Source of the DNA: Dipteris shenzhenensis
Lineage: Eukaryota; Polypodiophyta; Polypodiopsida; Gleicheniales
Direction: 5' to 3' (one strand)
Assembly: GCA_047967505.1 (NCBI GenBank)
Contig: CM106538.1
DNA: 64,000 bases
This document shows, piece by piece, positions 10,905-21,867 of the stretch. The notes beneath the pieces were generated by a model. The model searched no databases. It was not told the origin of the DNA and was given only the letters and a program-made list of their open reading frames with translations. Numbering within the stretch: the stretch's first letter is position 1; every line of letters begins with the position of its first letter. The position numbers and the translations under genes were made by a program.

Positions 10905-11501
10905 ATGGAGCGCTCAGGAGCCGCTCTCTCCACAACTTGCAAACCTTCCGTCTTTGCAGTCCCTGTGCGTCTTCCTCACTCTAGCTTCCCACCATGTATA
11001 TTCACCTTCAGTCAACTAGGCTAAGCGAAGCTTGTCACTCATTTGCTCTAACGATCTCTTTTGTCGAAGCTCCCTCTTTCTCAACCACTTCTCTGGGTCC
11101 ATTCCCAAAGAATTCGGCAGTCTGCCCAACCTCTTTGCTTTGCAGCTCCAGGACAACGATCTCACGGGGCCCATCCCCTCTGAGTTGGGCAATCTTTCCA
11201 ATCTGCAGTTTCTGTGAGTAGCTGAAATATTGTCCCTGGACTGTGAATTATTTTATGCACGACAATTCATCGAAGTTACCTTAGTCACATGACTCCTTAC
11301 CATAACATTCCGTTTTCTCGCGCAGGCATCTCATGAATAATGGTCTCTCGGGCCCTATCCCAACGAGTGGCGTTTTCTCCAGGTTCACTGCCGAAAGGTG
11401 AGCATGTCTCTCGCGAGCCACCTGAAAGTTGTATAACGATCACCTGAACCTTAGTCAATCTGCCTATTGCAGCTACGCAGGTGATCAACAAGCCATGTTA
11501 G
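10905..11501 (+). pseudogene. LRR gene copy A, internally deleted pseudogene
   Basis: Counterpart of the intact gene at 62,879-63,980. After ATG-GAGCGCTC-AGGAG, the sequence jumps at about 10,920 straight into exon 3 (ccgctctctcc). This loses most of exon 1, all of exon 2 and two introns, and shifts the frame. Exon 3 ends at 10,964. Exon 4 is 11,070-11,213 (144 nt), exon 5 is 11,326-11,397 (72 nt), and splice sites are kept. Exon 6 (11,473-11,501) has lost 23 bp encoding the GNPGLCGS part. No LRR N-terminal cap can be made. The remaining exons are nearly identical to the intact copy, so the duplication looks recent. Confidence 0.9.
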
Positions 11502-12239
11502 CATGATCTTGATGTTGCGACTCCTGCCACCTCCGTTTTCGCAACTTTCAGGAGTACAATTTCCGCATTATCCAGCGCATGCAGCTCGATACGGGAATTG
11601 CTGTGAGAACCCTTCCAATTGATAATTAAGGTGCTAGTTGGCTTTTCCTACTAAGAAGTCTACGAGTTCATGCTTCAAGATTGTATTCTACTAAGGTTAT
11701 TAAAGTTAACTCTAATATAACTGTGTTTAGTTAAGTTTACTAAAATTAGATGAAGTTCAAAGAAAAATAGGTTGCTCAAAGGTGCCCCTTAGAGTTGGCT
11801 CTTAAAGAATGGATTCATTGAGGCATTTTCTTTGCTAGCTTTAAAACCATACACTATTGTTTTATGGAATGTGCTCCTCGTAATGGTGAGCAAGTCAATA
11901 GCACTAAACTTCTTGAGATCTATGGACCGGATTTAAAAACGACAAACAAGAGTTAAGAGCCAATAGAAGAGGAGAGAGAACACTTTTTCTTAACTAAACT
12001 AAGATGATGTTTACTAATATAAGATAAAGTTCAAAGAAAATAGGTTGCTCAAAGGAGCCCCTTAAGTGATCATGCTAGCTTTAAAACCATACACTATTGT
12101 TTTATGGAATGTGCTCCTCATGATGGTGAGCAAGTCAATATTAGTACTAAACTTCTTGAGAACTGCCCCCTCCTAAGACATATCCCCTTGTGTCTGTCGA
12201 ATGCCATGATGATGATCCCACAAGTCTTCTTTCATTAGT
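11502..12239 (+). repeat. LRR 3' flank, with an internal duplication
   Basis: Sequence following exon 6 that recurs after the other LRR 3' ends (13,601-14,460 plus; 30,470-31,385 and 31,850-32,556 minus). A stretch including caaagaaaaataggttgctcaaagg and tttaaaaccatacactattgttttatggaat occurs twice, near 11,757 and 12,031, so the flank was partly duplicated in tandem. No gene recognised. Confidence 0.75.
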
Positions 12240-13600
12240 ATTCTTGATGGACAAAAGGTGAGCTTGTCCCTCGCAAGCCACCTGAAAGTTTTGAAATGAT
12301 CAATGTTAAGGCATGCATGCTCTCCAAATGCCTAAGAATTTTGCAATTTTCTCATCCATTTCATTTGTGAATTTGCATGCCGCTACATAGGAAATGTTGA
12401 TCACTAGTTACACATATATAGGTGAGACCTAGTTCAAGTTAGGGTGACCTATATATAGCTCTAACACCCCCACTGAAACAAAGGTCTCTAGCTACGGATG
12501 AAAAAACCCTTGGGGAGCACAAGGGAAAAACTCGAGCTCCTATATACAAGTATACAAGTTGATCATAGAGTTAAATTAATGCATTTGTACAATTGTTTAC
12601 AAGTATATAATGCAGATGTGCATCTATATACAAATGTTAAGAGTCACCCATAGGTGTGTTAATCTTAGAAGAGAGTGAGAATATCTGCAAGGATCTGAGA
12701 AGTGGACAATGTTCAATCATTATCATCCCTTTCTTCAGTTCATGTCTGACATAATGATAATGAACAACAATATGCTTGGATTTGTTATGCTGGACATAGT
12801 ATTTAGCTCGACTAATGGCACTTTGATTATCACATCTGAGAGGAGTACTGGATGAGGGAGGATGTCTAATATCTGTAAGAAATTGGCACATCCAAACCAA
12901 TTCTCGAGCTACTAGAGAGGCCGCTACATACTCAGATTCTGTGGTAGAAACATCAACGCAACGTTGCTTCTTATTTACTACCATGCAACCATTGATAAAG
13001 AAGCAATTACTGCTTGTAGACCGCATAGAGAAGTGAGAACTTGCCCAATCTACAGTTGTATATCCCAAAAGATAAAGAGACATCACAGAAAATGATTCCA
13101 TATGACGTCAATAAACTAATTCAAAGTCAAAAGTGCCTTTCAAATACTTTAGAACGCGTTTTGCTGTAGACCAATGTTGCATTGAGGGAGCAGCCAGATA
13201 TTGACCTAGAAAATTGGTAGTAAAAAAAATATGGTCGAGTGCTCAACCCAACAAACTGTAGGCAACCAACAAGATTGGCATAGGGTTGATGTGAAACCAC
13301 AACATCATGAGTCGATCGATTATTTTTGATAGAGCTCACAAGACAAGGAATGGTCACAGAGTGAGCATTCATTAAGACAAACTTTTGAACTGCATCTTGA
13401 ATGAATTTTGTTTGTCCAAGTAGCAGAATTCCCTTGTGATGAAATCATTGAACTTGAATACCAAGACATGAATGAATGTCACCAAGATCAACCATATCAA
13501 ATGTTAAGGATAAGATTGTCTTATATAGCTCTAACAAGAAATTCTAGACTATGTGGATCTGTGATTAGAAAGCCATATTGTTAGCATGATCTGGATGTTA
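12240..13600 (+). pseudogene. LRR gene 3'-end fragment (copy D), split by a copia fragment
   Basis: A donor-like aaag/gtgagcttgtcc at about 12,255 is followed by the intron-5-type sequence (gcatgcatgctctcc). The exon-6 start cgctacataggaaa then ends at 12,394. The exon resumes at 13,537 with ttctagactatgtggatctgtga and ends ...gccatattgttag. Only the last intron and exon remain, with substitutions that alter the conserved GNPGLCG coding. It is not functional. Confidence 0.75.
12395..13536 (-). mobile_element. Ty1/copia fragment with a 72-bp terminal repeat, internally deleted
   Basis: Read on the minus strand. The 3' terminal repeat is 12,395-12,466, running from TGTTAGAGC to GATCAACA. It is preceded by a purine tract cagtgggggtg just above 12,466. 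RNase H follows (13,101-12,637; DWASS, STTESEYVA, RCDNQSA, SKHIVVHYH). Part of RT follows (about 13,500-13,127; FDMVDLGDIHSCLGIQV). The 5' end begins with the same TGTTAGAGCTATATA and passes directly into RT. The flanks ggaaa (12,390-12,394) and agaaa (13,537-13,541) form an imperfect 5-bp target duplication. The element therefore inserted with both ends and later lost everything from the 5' LTR to mid-RT. The very short LTR is unusual. Confidence 0.75.
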
Positions 13601-14460
13601 CAACTGCTGCCACCTTTGTTTTTCTTGAGTTTTCACATCAACAAGAGCATGTAGCTTGCGATTGATAATCCATGAGTGTTGAGACATTGGATTTTAGATT
13701 TTTGTAATGTAGCTAGATTTTTGCCCCTTCTAACTGATAACTATCTGCCAAAAAAATGAGTTCTAGCTTCAAGAGCATAGTGTACTAAGGTCGTTAAAGT
13801 TAATTTTGATATAATTTTGGTTAGTTAAGTTCACTAAAATGAGATAAAGGTCACAAAATAGGATACATAAAGGTATCCCCTTAGATTAAGCTCCTAAAGA
13901 ATGGATTCATTGATGCATTGTCTTTGGCAAAATAAGTGATCATTCATTCTAGCTTTAAAGCCATACGTTATGGAAAGTATGACTCATGATGGTGAATCAA
14001 TAGCACTAAACTTCTGGAGGTATATGAACCTCATTAAAAAGGGATAAACAAGAGTTAAGAGATAATAGCTAGAAGAGTTGAGAGAACACCTTTCCTTAAA
14101 CACATTTAATCCATTCTCTACTTTTTATGACATTTTTAGTATGCAAAAAAGAAGGCATGTTATGCTAAATTATTTGACATGGGTTAGTTTTATAATTTAC
14201 GCATCAATATTATTTGACTGACTATAACCCATTTATGTGTTTCATATCTATGTACTTACTTTTGTTTCTAAAGTTCTCATTGTAAGTTTATAACCACTAC
14301 CAACATAGGCAATGTACACTACTAGCCTAACTCTATCAAGTCTCAATGTTGGGTTCCTAGCTTTTGTTTAATTGTTTGTAGATCTCAATATTTTAATGTT
14401 TTAATTGGAATTGGATCTCAAATAAGCCTTACCATTCCTTTTAGTTGGGAAAATGCTTTT
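13601..14460 (+). repeat. LRR 3' flank copy following fragment D
   Basis: Collinear with 11,502-12,100 and, inverted, with 30,530-31,385. Shared phrases include gagttctagcttcaagagcat...actaagg, aaagaatggattcattga and gttgggaaaatgc at the end. It leads into the GT microsatellite. Confidence 0.75.
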
Positions 14461-14499
14461 GTAGCATTGCATGTGTTGTGTATACATGGCATATAAAGT

Positions 14500-14542
14500 A
14501 TGTGTGCGCGTGTTTGTGTGTGTGCGTGTGTGCGTGTGTGTG

Positions 14543-14573
<31 letters not shown>

Positions 14574-14708
14574 TCTTGGACATGCATGCATGCATGCATG
14601 TGTGCATGTGTGTGTGCTTGTGCATGCATGCATGTGTGCATCAGTGTGTGCATGTGTTTGTGCATGTGTGGATGCATGCATGCGTGTGTGTGTGTGCATG
14701 TGCGTGCA

Positions 14709-14788
<80 letters not shown>

Positions 14789-14790
14789 CG
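14500..14790. repeat. GT/CA microsatellite with CATG interruptions
   Basis: Long (tg)n runs are interrupted by blocks of (gcat)n. The longest pure run is about 14,722-14,783. Matching CA arrays sit at the same place in the inverted copies (29,676-29,797; 37,218-37,240). The His/Thr- or Cys/Val-rich ORFs over it are translation artefacts. Confidence 0.95.
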
Positions 14791-14829
14791 CGCATGTATG
14801 TATTTCTTTTTACAAATTATCAAATTAAA

Positions 14830-15312
14830 AAAGGCAATTGAAAAAGAGAGAAATTTAAACATGTGTAGTATGCGTGCATGCATGCATGCATGTGGTCCTC
14901 TTTGGAGATGGAATCACACTTCAAACTTCGGAGATGAGGCACTATCATTTAAGTGCCAAATGGTACCTCACAGTGAAGGGAATATATATAGAAGGATGTG
15001 AAATATAATTTTGCAAAATACTAGTTGGTACTAGTGTGAGTCAAAATACTGGCTGGCATACTAGTGTCAGGCATACTAGTGTCAGGCACAAATCTCCCTC
15101 ACCTACTCTTACGCATTAAATCACTATTCTTACCCAATGTGAGGTACAATTATCCCTCTACTACTCTTACATTTTGAATAACCACTCTTAGCCAATGTGA
15201 GGCAAAATTAACCCTCCACCACTCTTAATCATTAAACAACTATGTAGATTCTTTGTTGCCTAAGCCCACTATAAACTTCTTCAAAAAATTATCCACAAAG
15301 AGGTGTGGGTCA
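14830..15312 (+). repeat. Composite-repeat segment R2
   Basis: Inverted copies are at 29,280-29,660 and 36,780-37,215. Contains gatggaatcacacttcaaact, ggtaccatatgg-like text and three ~60-bp sub-repeats around cactcttac/gtgaggcacaattatccctc. It ends near 15,312, where CACTA-1 sequence takes over (agcttgggtgtagcc). Confidence 0.8.
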
Positions 15313-15414
15313 ACATTAGCTTGGGTGTAGCCTTTGGCAAACTCACATATACAAAAATAAAGTGAGGTGAGGAGAATGAGACAATATGCAAAATAGTTTT
15401 GCCAATATCAATGA

Positions 15415-17722
15415 TGGGCTATGATTCAATCTCATCCTCAATGCGATCAACCCTTGCCAAACTATCTACTTCAAAATCCAAACTAGTGTTGAGATCTACA
15501 AATACATTCAACCCACTACTACTTGTGTTACACGTGATCATCGAAATCAGCATCACCAATGGTAGGCTTGTCCTCACGGGTAATGGCCTTAATATCTGTA
15601 TCTCCTATCTCATGATCATCCTCCTCTCTCGTATCACAGTCATCATCACCTCCATGGCCATGATCATCCTCCATACGCTCCATATTAGTAATGTACTATA
15701 CATCACTTTGGAACGTGGCGTAATAGGTATGACATGCCACCACCTATTATTATGCACCATTGGTTGATAGACAACCTAATTCAAACACAAATACAATCAT
15801 GTTATTTTCCTTGCATCGAAGCTATCAAATATTTAAAAGTGAGTATTTTTATATGTGTGTACAATACATGTTCACATTGTTGCGGTAGTACTAGTGTGTC
15901 CTTACTACTTTGCCAAAAATTTGTGGAGTCAATAGTTACAAAGCCACTTGCATGGCATTTGATTCTTGCATTAGGTCCTCTTTCCACCATGTCCTTAAAC
16001 CACTTTACATCCAAAACATACACAAAGAAGCGTTGAAAGTCAAGCTTAATAATATCTTGGATTATGCCACAATAATCATCCATGGCTCCATTGGCTTCCT
16101 CAAAGCTAGCAATGATGCCGCAATCTTGTGTGTTTCTCTTATCATCAATCCGTTGTGTTCGAAAATGCTTGCCCTCACACCATATAGCATTGAACATAGT
16201 ATACTACACCAAGACAAAATCAATCAAATAAGCAATCTAAATTGTTGAAAGCTCCTAACTTATGCATAACATTCTATATACCGACCTTGCTCATGCATCC
16301 CCTAGCATACTCCCATTCTTCCATTATGATATGCATCCCCTCATCTTTCTCTGCTCTCTCCATTTCATGAAGTAGCCAATCCACATGAATATCCTTTGGA
16401 AGTGCTCTTAGATGCTGAGGGTATGGCACATGAGATCCATGATGTGTACGAAAGAGGGCCCTTTCTCCTTGTCTTCTTGCCTTTGCATCCTCGTATCTTG
16501 TCACCCATCTTTTCATCACATCACTATTAAGCATACAATAGAGGTTGATATTATTAAGCAACTTCGTGTCTATTACTTTGGTGCGTCCTTTCCCTTGAGG
16601 CACAATAGAGGTCATCCTTAGGTCTTCATCATCTCTCCATAGTCGTGGGAGAGAGCTATCCACATCAACAAGAAACTCAGAAATATATACAAGTGACTCT
16701 TGTACCAACCAACCCTCAGCCATGCTACCTTTGGGTCTTGCATTTTGTCTCATGAAACCCTTCAAGGTCTTCATGAAGTGCTCGAGGAAGAACAACCATC
16801 GTGCATGTATAGTACCGCATATAGCAATCTCATCCACCAAATGCACTATGAGATGTAGTTGATGCAACAAAATGCAATCATTGACGCATGCATGGATGAA
16901 CTTGTAATCTAATCCTCCAAGAGAGGTCACATGTTTCCTTGCCATACCTCTTGAGATCAGTAATTTATTCTCCCTTGGAAGCATTTTACACAATAACCTG
17001 CATGTGAATACCATAAATGAGAAAAAGCATTCGAGTAATTGACCCACTAGCATAATTCACCATGTTTGCAAAATAGACTTTAAAGCTTACTTGAGTAATG
17101 CATTTAAACTTTCATTGCTCCATCCATAGATGGTTTGCAAGTTTAGTAACTCAAGGGAGGCACGTAGAATAGAGAATGTGCACCCCTCAAATAGTGGAGT
17201 CGATGCTGCGATAAAAAGATCGTCCTGCTCCATACTATCATCTCTACCTGAGGACTGATGGACATATAAATCCTGCACCATATCATCAAACACCTCCTCC
17301 TCCACGGCCTCATGAGGTAATGGTGGAGGGCTACTATCAACATCACTCCATGCATTCATAATGGTCCCTCCTGAATATCCCACCTCATATCGTCAATGCT
17401 TTGCCTTCTCATGATGAGCATAGGGCAACATATGCAGGTGTGGCACTGCATCTTGTATCAAATTAAAACGGGATCATAACTCAAACACATGAACACCCAT
17501 AGGTATCTCAATCAACCTTAACTCTCTAACACTTGACATGTTTACGGTCACATCCCATTCTCCATACTTTATGATGTGATTGAGTGTAATTTTACGTGCA
17601 TGATAGATGTTTCCTTAACATCGATCACACATACATTTGATTTTTTGCTCCAACCACATTTCGCGATGGTGGATATGGAGGGATTCATCCTCACTGGAGC
17701 TACTTGTTGAAGATGAAGACAT
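15415..17722 (-). pseudogene. CACTA TNPD-like transposase (DUF4218 and DUF4216), outer copy
   Basis: The start codon at 17,722 opens a Ser/Glu-rich N-terminus. A block ending in HALYEG-type sequence follows (LFEGCTFSILRASLELLNLQ, to 17,087). The core Transposase_21 part is largely missing between 17,087 and 17,053. DUF4218 reads from 17,053 to 16,274 (LHLIVHLVDEIAICG, RWLFFLEHFMKTLKGF, ARPKGSMAEGW). DUF4216 reads from 16,197 to 15,802 (DCGIIASFE, YCGIIQDIIKLDF, GFVTIDSTNFW, LVLPQQCE). An acidic C-terminal tail follows to about 15,415. Several stops are present. The protein would bind the element ends and catalyse cut-and-paste transposition; this copy cannot. Confidence 0.85.
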
Positions 17723-17764
17723 CCTACATATAAACAACCCAAAAATTTTATTCTTGGATGAGTT

Positions 17765-17932
17765 GTAAATGTTAAAAATCTATGGAGCATCTAAAAGCAC
17801 GTCTAACACCACATCTGTACTATGGAGCATGTCTATAGGCGCATCTAAAACTTACTTTAGATGTGTTAATAGACGTGCACATAGACGCGCTTTTAGATGC
17901 ATAGATAGATGCATAGATAGAGGTGGTGGGAG
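17765..17932. promoter_or_regulatory. Intergenic region between divergent CACTA genes, with subterminal-type motifs
   Basis: Contains about ten copies in both orientations of (a)gacg(c/t)g and gcatct(a/ata) words identical to the CACTA-1 subterminal repeats. It lies exactly between the start codon of the minus-strand gene (17,722) and the first codons of the plus-strand gene (about 17,935). The subterminal motif is the known binding target of TNPA in En/Spm. A regulatory role here is inference. Confidence 0.45.
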
Positions 17933-18970
17933 ATGCATGGCAACCTACTTTGGGGGGGGTAGTGGTGGGGACAGGGATGATTCAGATGATGCAGAGGTGT
18001 GCTAGAGGGTGATGGTACGATCTATTATGACATCACTCAGACAGGAGGCATCTTAATGGATGCACGGGGGAAGGACATCATGGCCTTCATGCACTCTGTA
18101 ATTGCTAACAACTATAGAGATTGCTTTATTCACTACAAAGACCATCCAAAAAAGTTGGCTCATGAGACCCTCGTTGCTGTTCGCTCTAGGTATCCCAATC
18201 CCCCCAATGTTTAGTTCATAGATAAATGGGCCAAGTCAAAGATTGTTACAATACTTGGCAATAAAAGATCTTCACTTAAGAGGCAGACACTAGTCAAGAT
18301 TGCCAGGCTCGAGAGGGAGGTCAACCACCAAGGGGCCAGCCCCATACCACTCACAAGAATGACTGGAAGAAAGCAATGAAGGCAACAAAGGTGGACCCCA
18401 ATCTGCAACACATGGAGGCACGAAGGATCCAAATGGAGCAATATGGAAGCATGCATTTTGGAGCAGGGTGTGTTGAATCATGGGAGGCCCAATTTGTAAG
18501 TATCACAACAACATAAAGCAACTATAGACGCGCTTGGTAGATGCACAAAATAGCGGGCGCATCTATAGGCGTTGCTTTAGTAGAGAAATTACGGGCGCGT
18601 CTAAATGTGCGTCTAAAAGCTCGTCTATTTGCACGTAAATTACCGCATCTACGTGCACATCTGACCTGAGAAAGTATGGGCCCGTCTAACATCCCGTTTA
18701 TTAGCCCGTCTAACATCCCGTTTATTAGCGCGTCTATTTGCGCATTTATTTGCGCATTTACACTGAGAATCAGGCACGCATTTAGACGCGTAAATAGACA
18801 CAAACCAGAGAATATAGAAAGTGAGATTTTGGTGTACATCATTCCTTTCCAAACATTGCCCATGATTACCAAAGCACATAATTTTTTGCAAGCCCACATA
18901 TACAAGAATTAAGTGAGATGAGGAGAATGAGACAATATGTAAAATAGTTTTGCCAATATCAATTATGGGG

Positions 18971-21240
18971 CTACGGTTCAATCTCATCCTCAATGAGATC
19001 AACCCTTGCCAAACTATCTACTTCAAAATCCAAACAAGTGTTTAGATCTACAAATACATTCAACCCACTACTACTTGTGCCACTCATGTGCTCATCGAAA
19101 TCAGCATATCGAATGGTAGGCTCGTCCTCACGGGTAATGGCCTCAATATCTATATCTCCTATCTCATGATCATCCTCCTCTCTTGTATCACGGTCATCAT
19201 CACGTCCATGGCCATGATCATCCTCCATACACTCCATATTAGTAAATGTACTATACATCACTTTGGAACGTGGCATAATAGGTATGACATGCCACCATCT
19301 ATTATTATCCACCATTGGTTGATAGACAACCTAATTCAAACACAAATACAATCATGTTACTTTTCTTGCATCAAATATTTAAAAGCAAGTATTTTTATAT
19401 GTGTGCACAGTACCTATTCACATTGTTGCGGTAGTACTAGTGTGTCCTTCCTACAAGTTTGCCAAAACTTTGTGGAGTCAATAGTTACAAAGCCACTTGC
19501 ATGGCGTTTGATTGTTGCATTAGGGCCTCTTTCCACCACGTCCTTAAGCCACTTTACATACAAAACATACACAAAGAAGCGTCGAAAGTCAAGCATAATA
19601 ATATCTTGGATTATGCCACAATAATCATCCATGGCTCCATTGGCTCCCTCAAAGCTAGCAATGACGCCGCAATCTTGTGTGTTTCTCTTATCATCAATCC
19701 GTTGGGTTTGAAAATGCTTGCCCTCACACCATATAGCATAGTGCACTACACCAAGAAAAAATCAATTAAATAAGCAATGTAAATTATAAAAAGCTCCTAA
19801 CTTATGCATAACATTCTATATACCGACCTTGCTCATGCATCCCCTAGCATACTCCCATTCTTCCATTGTGATATGCATCCCCTCGTCTTTCTCTGCTTTC
19901 CCCATTTCATCAAGTAGCCAATCCACATGAATATCCTTTGGAAGTGCTCTTAGATGTTGAGGGTATGGCTCACGAGATCCGTGGTGTGTACGAAAGAGGG
20001 CCCTTTCTTCTTGTCTTCTTGCCTTTGCATCCTCGTATCTTGTCACCCATCTTTTCATCACATCACTATTAAGCACGCAAAAGAGGTTGATACTATTATG
20101 CAACTCCGTGTCTATTACTTTGTTGCGTCCTTTCCCTTGAGGCACAATGGAGGTCATCCTTAGGTCTTCATCATCTCTCCATAGTCGTGGAAGAGAGCTA
20201 TCCACATCAACAAGAAACTCAGAAATATATACAAGTGACTCTTGTACCAACCAACCCTCGGCCATGCTACCTTCGGGTCTTGCATTTTGTCTAACGAAGC
20301 CCTTCAAGGTCTTCATGAAGCGCTCAAGAAATAACAACCATCGTGCATGTATAGTACCGCATATAGCAATCTCATCCACCAAATGCACTATGAGATGTAG
20401 TTGGCTTGTGAGAATAGAACGTCGAAATGTCTCCTCCACTAAACAAACCGCCTCCACTGACATAACTCGAGCATTCTCAAGCGTGGTGGGATCTATTTCC
20501 TTTGAGCCCACATACCTCACAAGCTTTCCCATCTTGTAAATACAATCTTTCACGTCCTTCGACGCACTACGTGAAATGCTAGTAGGTAGTATGAACTGAA
20601 CCCGCGAGGAGGTGGTTGATTAGTTGCTTATAGATATTCACTCAGAAATTTGAAAGGAAAAAGATATTATGCATATAAAATACTTACTTGGAGCATCTTG
20701 TGCCAATCATGAGATTTCAAGCCATATAATTGCTCTACACCTCTTTTCTTGCTCTTTGTAAAGGCTCCCTTCAAACACCTCATGCATCCAGTGGACTCAG
20801 AAATTTGAAAGGAAAAAGATATTATGCATATAAAATACTTACTTGGAGCATCTTGTGCCAATTATGAGATTTCAAGCCATATAATTGCTCTACACCTCTT
20901 TTCTTGCTCTTTGTAAAGGCTCCCTTCAAACACCTCATGCATCCAGTGGGAGTATGAATTGTAGTAATAGCGCACTTCACCATTGCCATCTCTAGCTTTG
21001 ATAACATCCATAGTGCATGAGTAAAAAAACACTCCCATTTGGTCTCTCTTGAGGCCAAGCTTCACGCATCCTCCCTGTGGTACATAGATCCTCCCTTATG
21101 CCTGCCGAATCTCGTGTCCCATTCAAATGCTCCCAAATGGTAGATGCCACTTTCTTGAAGATATGCATGGGATCAAGCAGGTGATTGATCTTGAGGTGGG
21201 ACCAATATGGTAAACGATAAAAGATGGAGTATCTAAACAA
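18971..21240 (-). pseudogene. CACTA TNPD-like transposase, inner copy
   Basis: Contains a Transposase_21 segment missing from the outer copy: LPYWSHLKINHLLDPMHIFK at 21,240-20,992, then HALWMLSK and GLKSHDWHKML. DUF4218 (20,553-19,816) has LHLIVHLVDEIAICG and ARPEGSMAEGW. DUF4216 (19,746-19,414) has YCGIIQDIIMLDF, GFVTIDSTKFW and LVLPQQCE. An acidic tail (19,315-18,971) has PIMPRSKVMYSTFTN and ends at TGA. It lacks its 5' end and contains a 155-bp tandem duplication (20,641-20,949), so it is not functional. Confidence 0.85.
20641..20949. repeat. 155-bp tandem duplication inside the inner CACTA transposase gene
   Basis: The phrase ctcagaaatttgaaaggaaa starts at 20,641 and again at 20,796. The following cacctcatgcatccagtgg occurs at the end of both units. 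The two units are nearly identical (one substitution noticed, gccaatcatg versus gccaattatg), so the duplication is recent. Confidence 0.9.
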
Positions 21241-21329
21241 AATAAAGTGTTAGCATGCAATCTTTACTTTCAGCCAATATAGCCAATCTTTACTTCCAGC
21301 CAATAGTTACAAACCCTTACCAGCAAGTG

Positions 21330-21867
21330 GTGGAGGCATGGAGGACCCCAGTCTGCAGCACGTGGAGGCACGAAGGATCTAGATGGAGGAATATGGAAGC
21401 GCGCATTTTGGAGCAGGGGGTGTTGAATCATGGGAGGCCCAATTTGTAAGTATCAATCTCAAATTATGTTGCTTATGTAGTTTATTAGGAGGTTGGTTGT
21501 TTCTTTGTACTAATCCCTCCGCAAAGTGTGTCGCGGTCATGCAGCTTGAGATCGTGGGCAGATACCCTACTCCAGTGGAGACAGCCTACCACCGCCACCA
21601 TCACAGAGGAGATACATGGAGACACTTCTATGATGATGGGTTGATTACTGAGGAGCAGTATACTCGAGCTACTGGAGCGGCCCCCCAAGTATTTGAAAGT
21701 AATTAAATAATGCCAAAATTATAAGTAAAGATTTGATTTTTCATACATTGATATATGTTGTCCCTTGTTTACAGACCCATGCACAAGACGACGAGGAAGA
21801 CGAGGAAGGAGGCGCAGAAGGGAGCACAGAAGGGAGCGTGGAAGGCAGCGAGGATTAGTCGTAGAAG
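21330..21867 (+). pseudogene. CACTA TNPA-like gene, inner copy, 3' exons only
   Basis: The 3' part of exon 1 (to GGGAGGCCCAATTT at about 21,446, donor GTAAGTAT) is followed by an exon after catgcag (about 21,541) encoding LEIVGRYPTPVETAYHRHHH and FYDDGLITEEQY. An acidic last exon starts after tttacag (about 21,776), DDEEDEEGGAEGSTEGS, and ends at TAG. The 5' portion is lost in the internal deletion near 21,250-21,330. Confidence 0.7.

Noticed and set aside
14418-15001. His/Thr- and Cys/Val-rich ORFs on both strands.
   Set aside because: Microsatellite translation. The same occurs at 29,573-29,965.
15399-16248. Plus-strand ORFs opposite the CACTA transposase (also 19,088-20,539).
   Set aside because: The minus-strand reading gives recognisable DUF4216/DUF4218 domains; the plus-strand readings do not.
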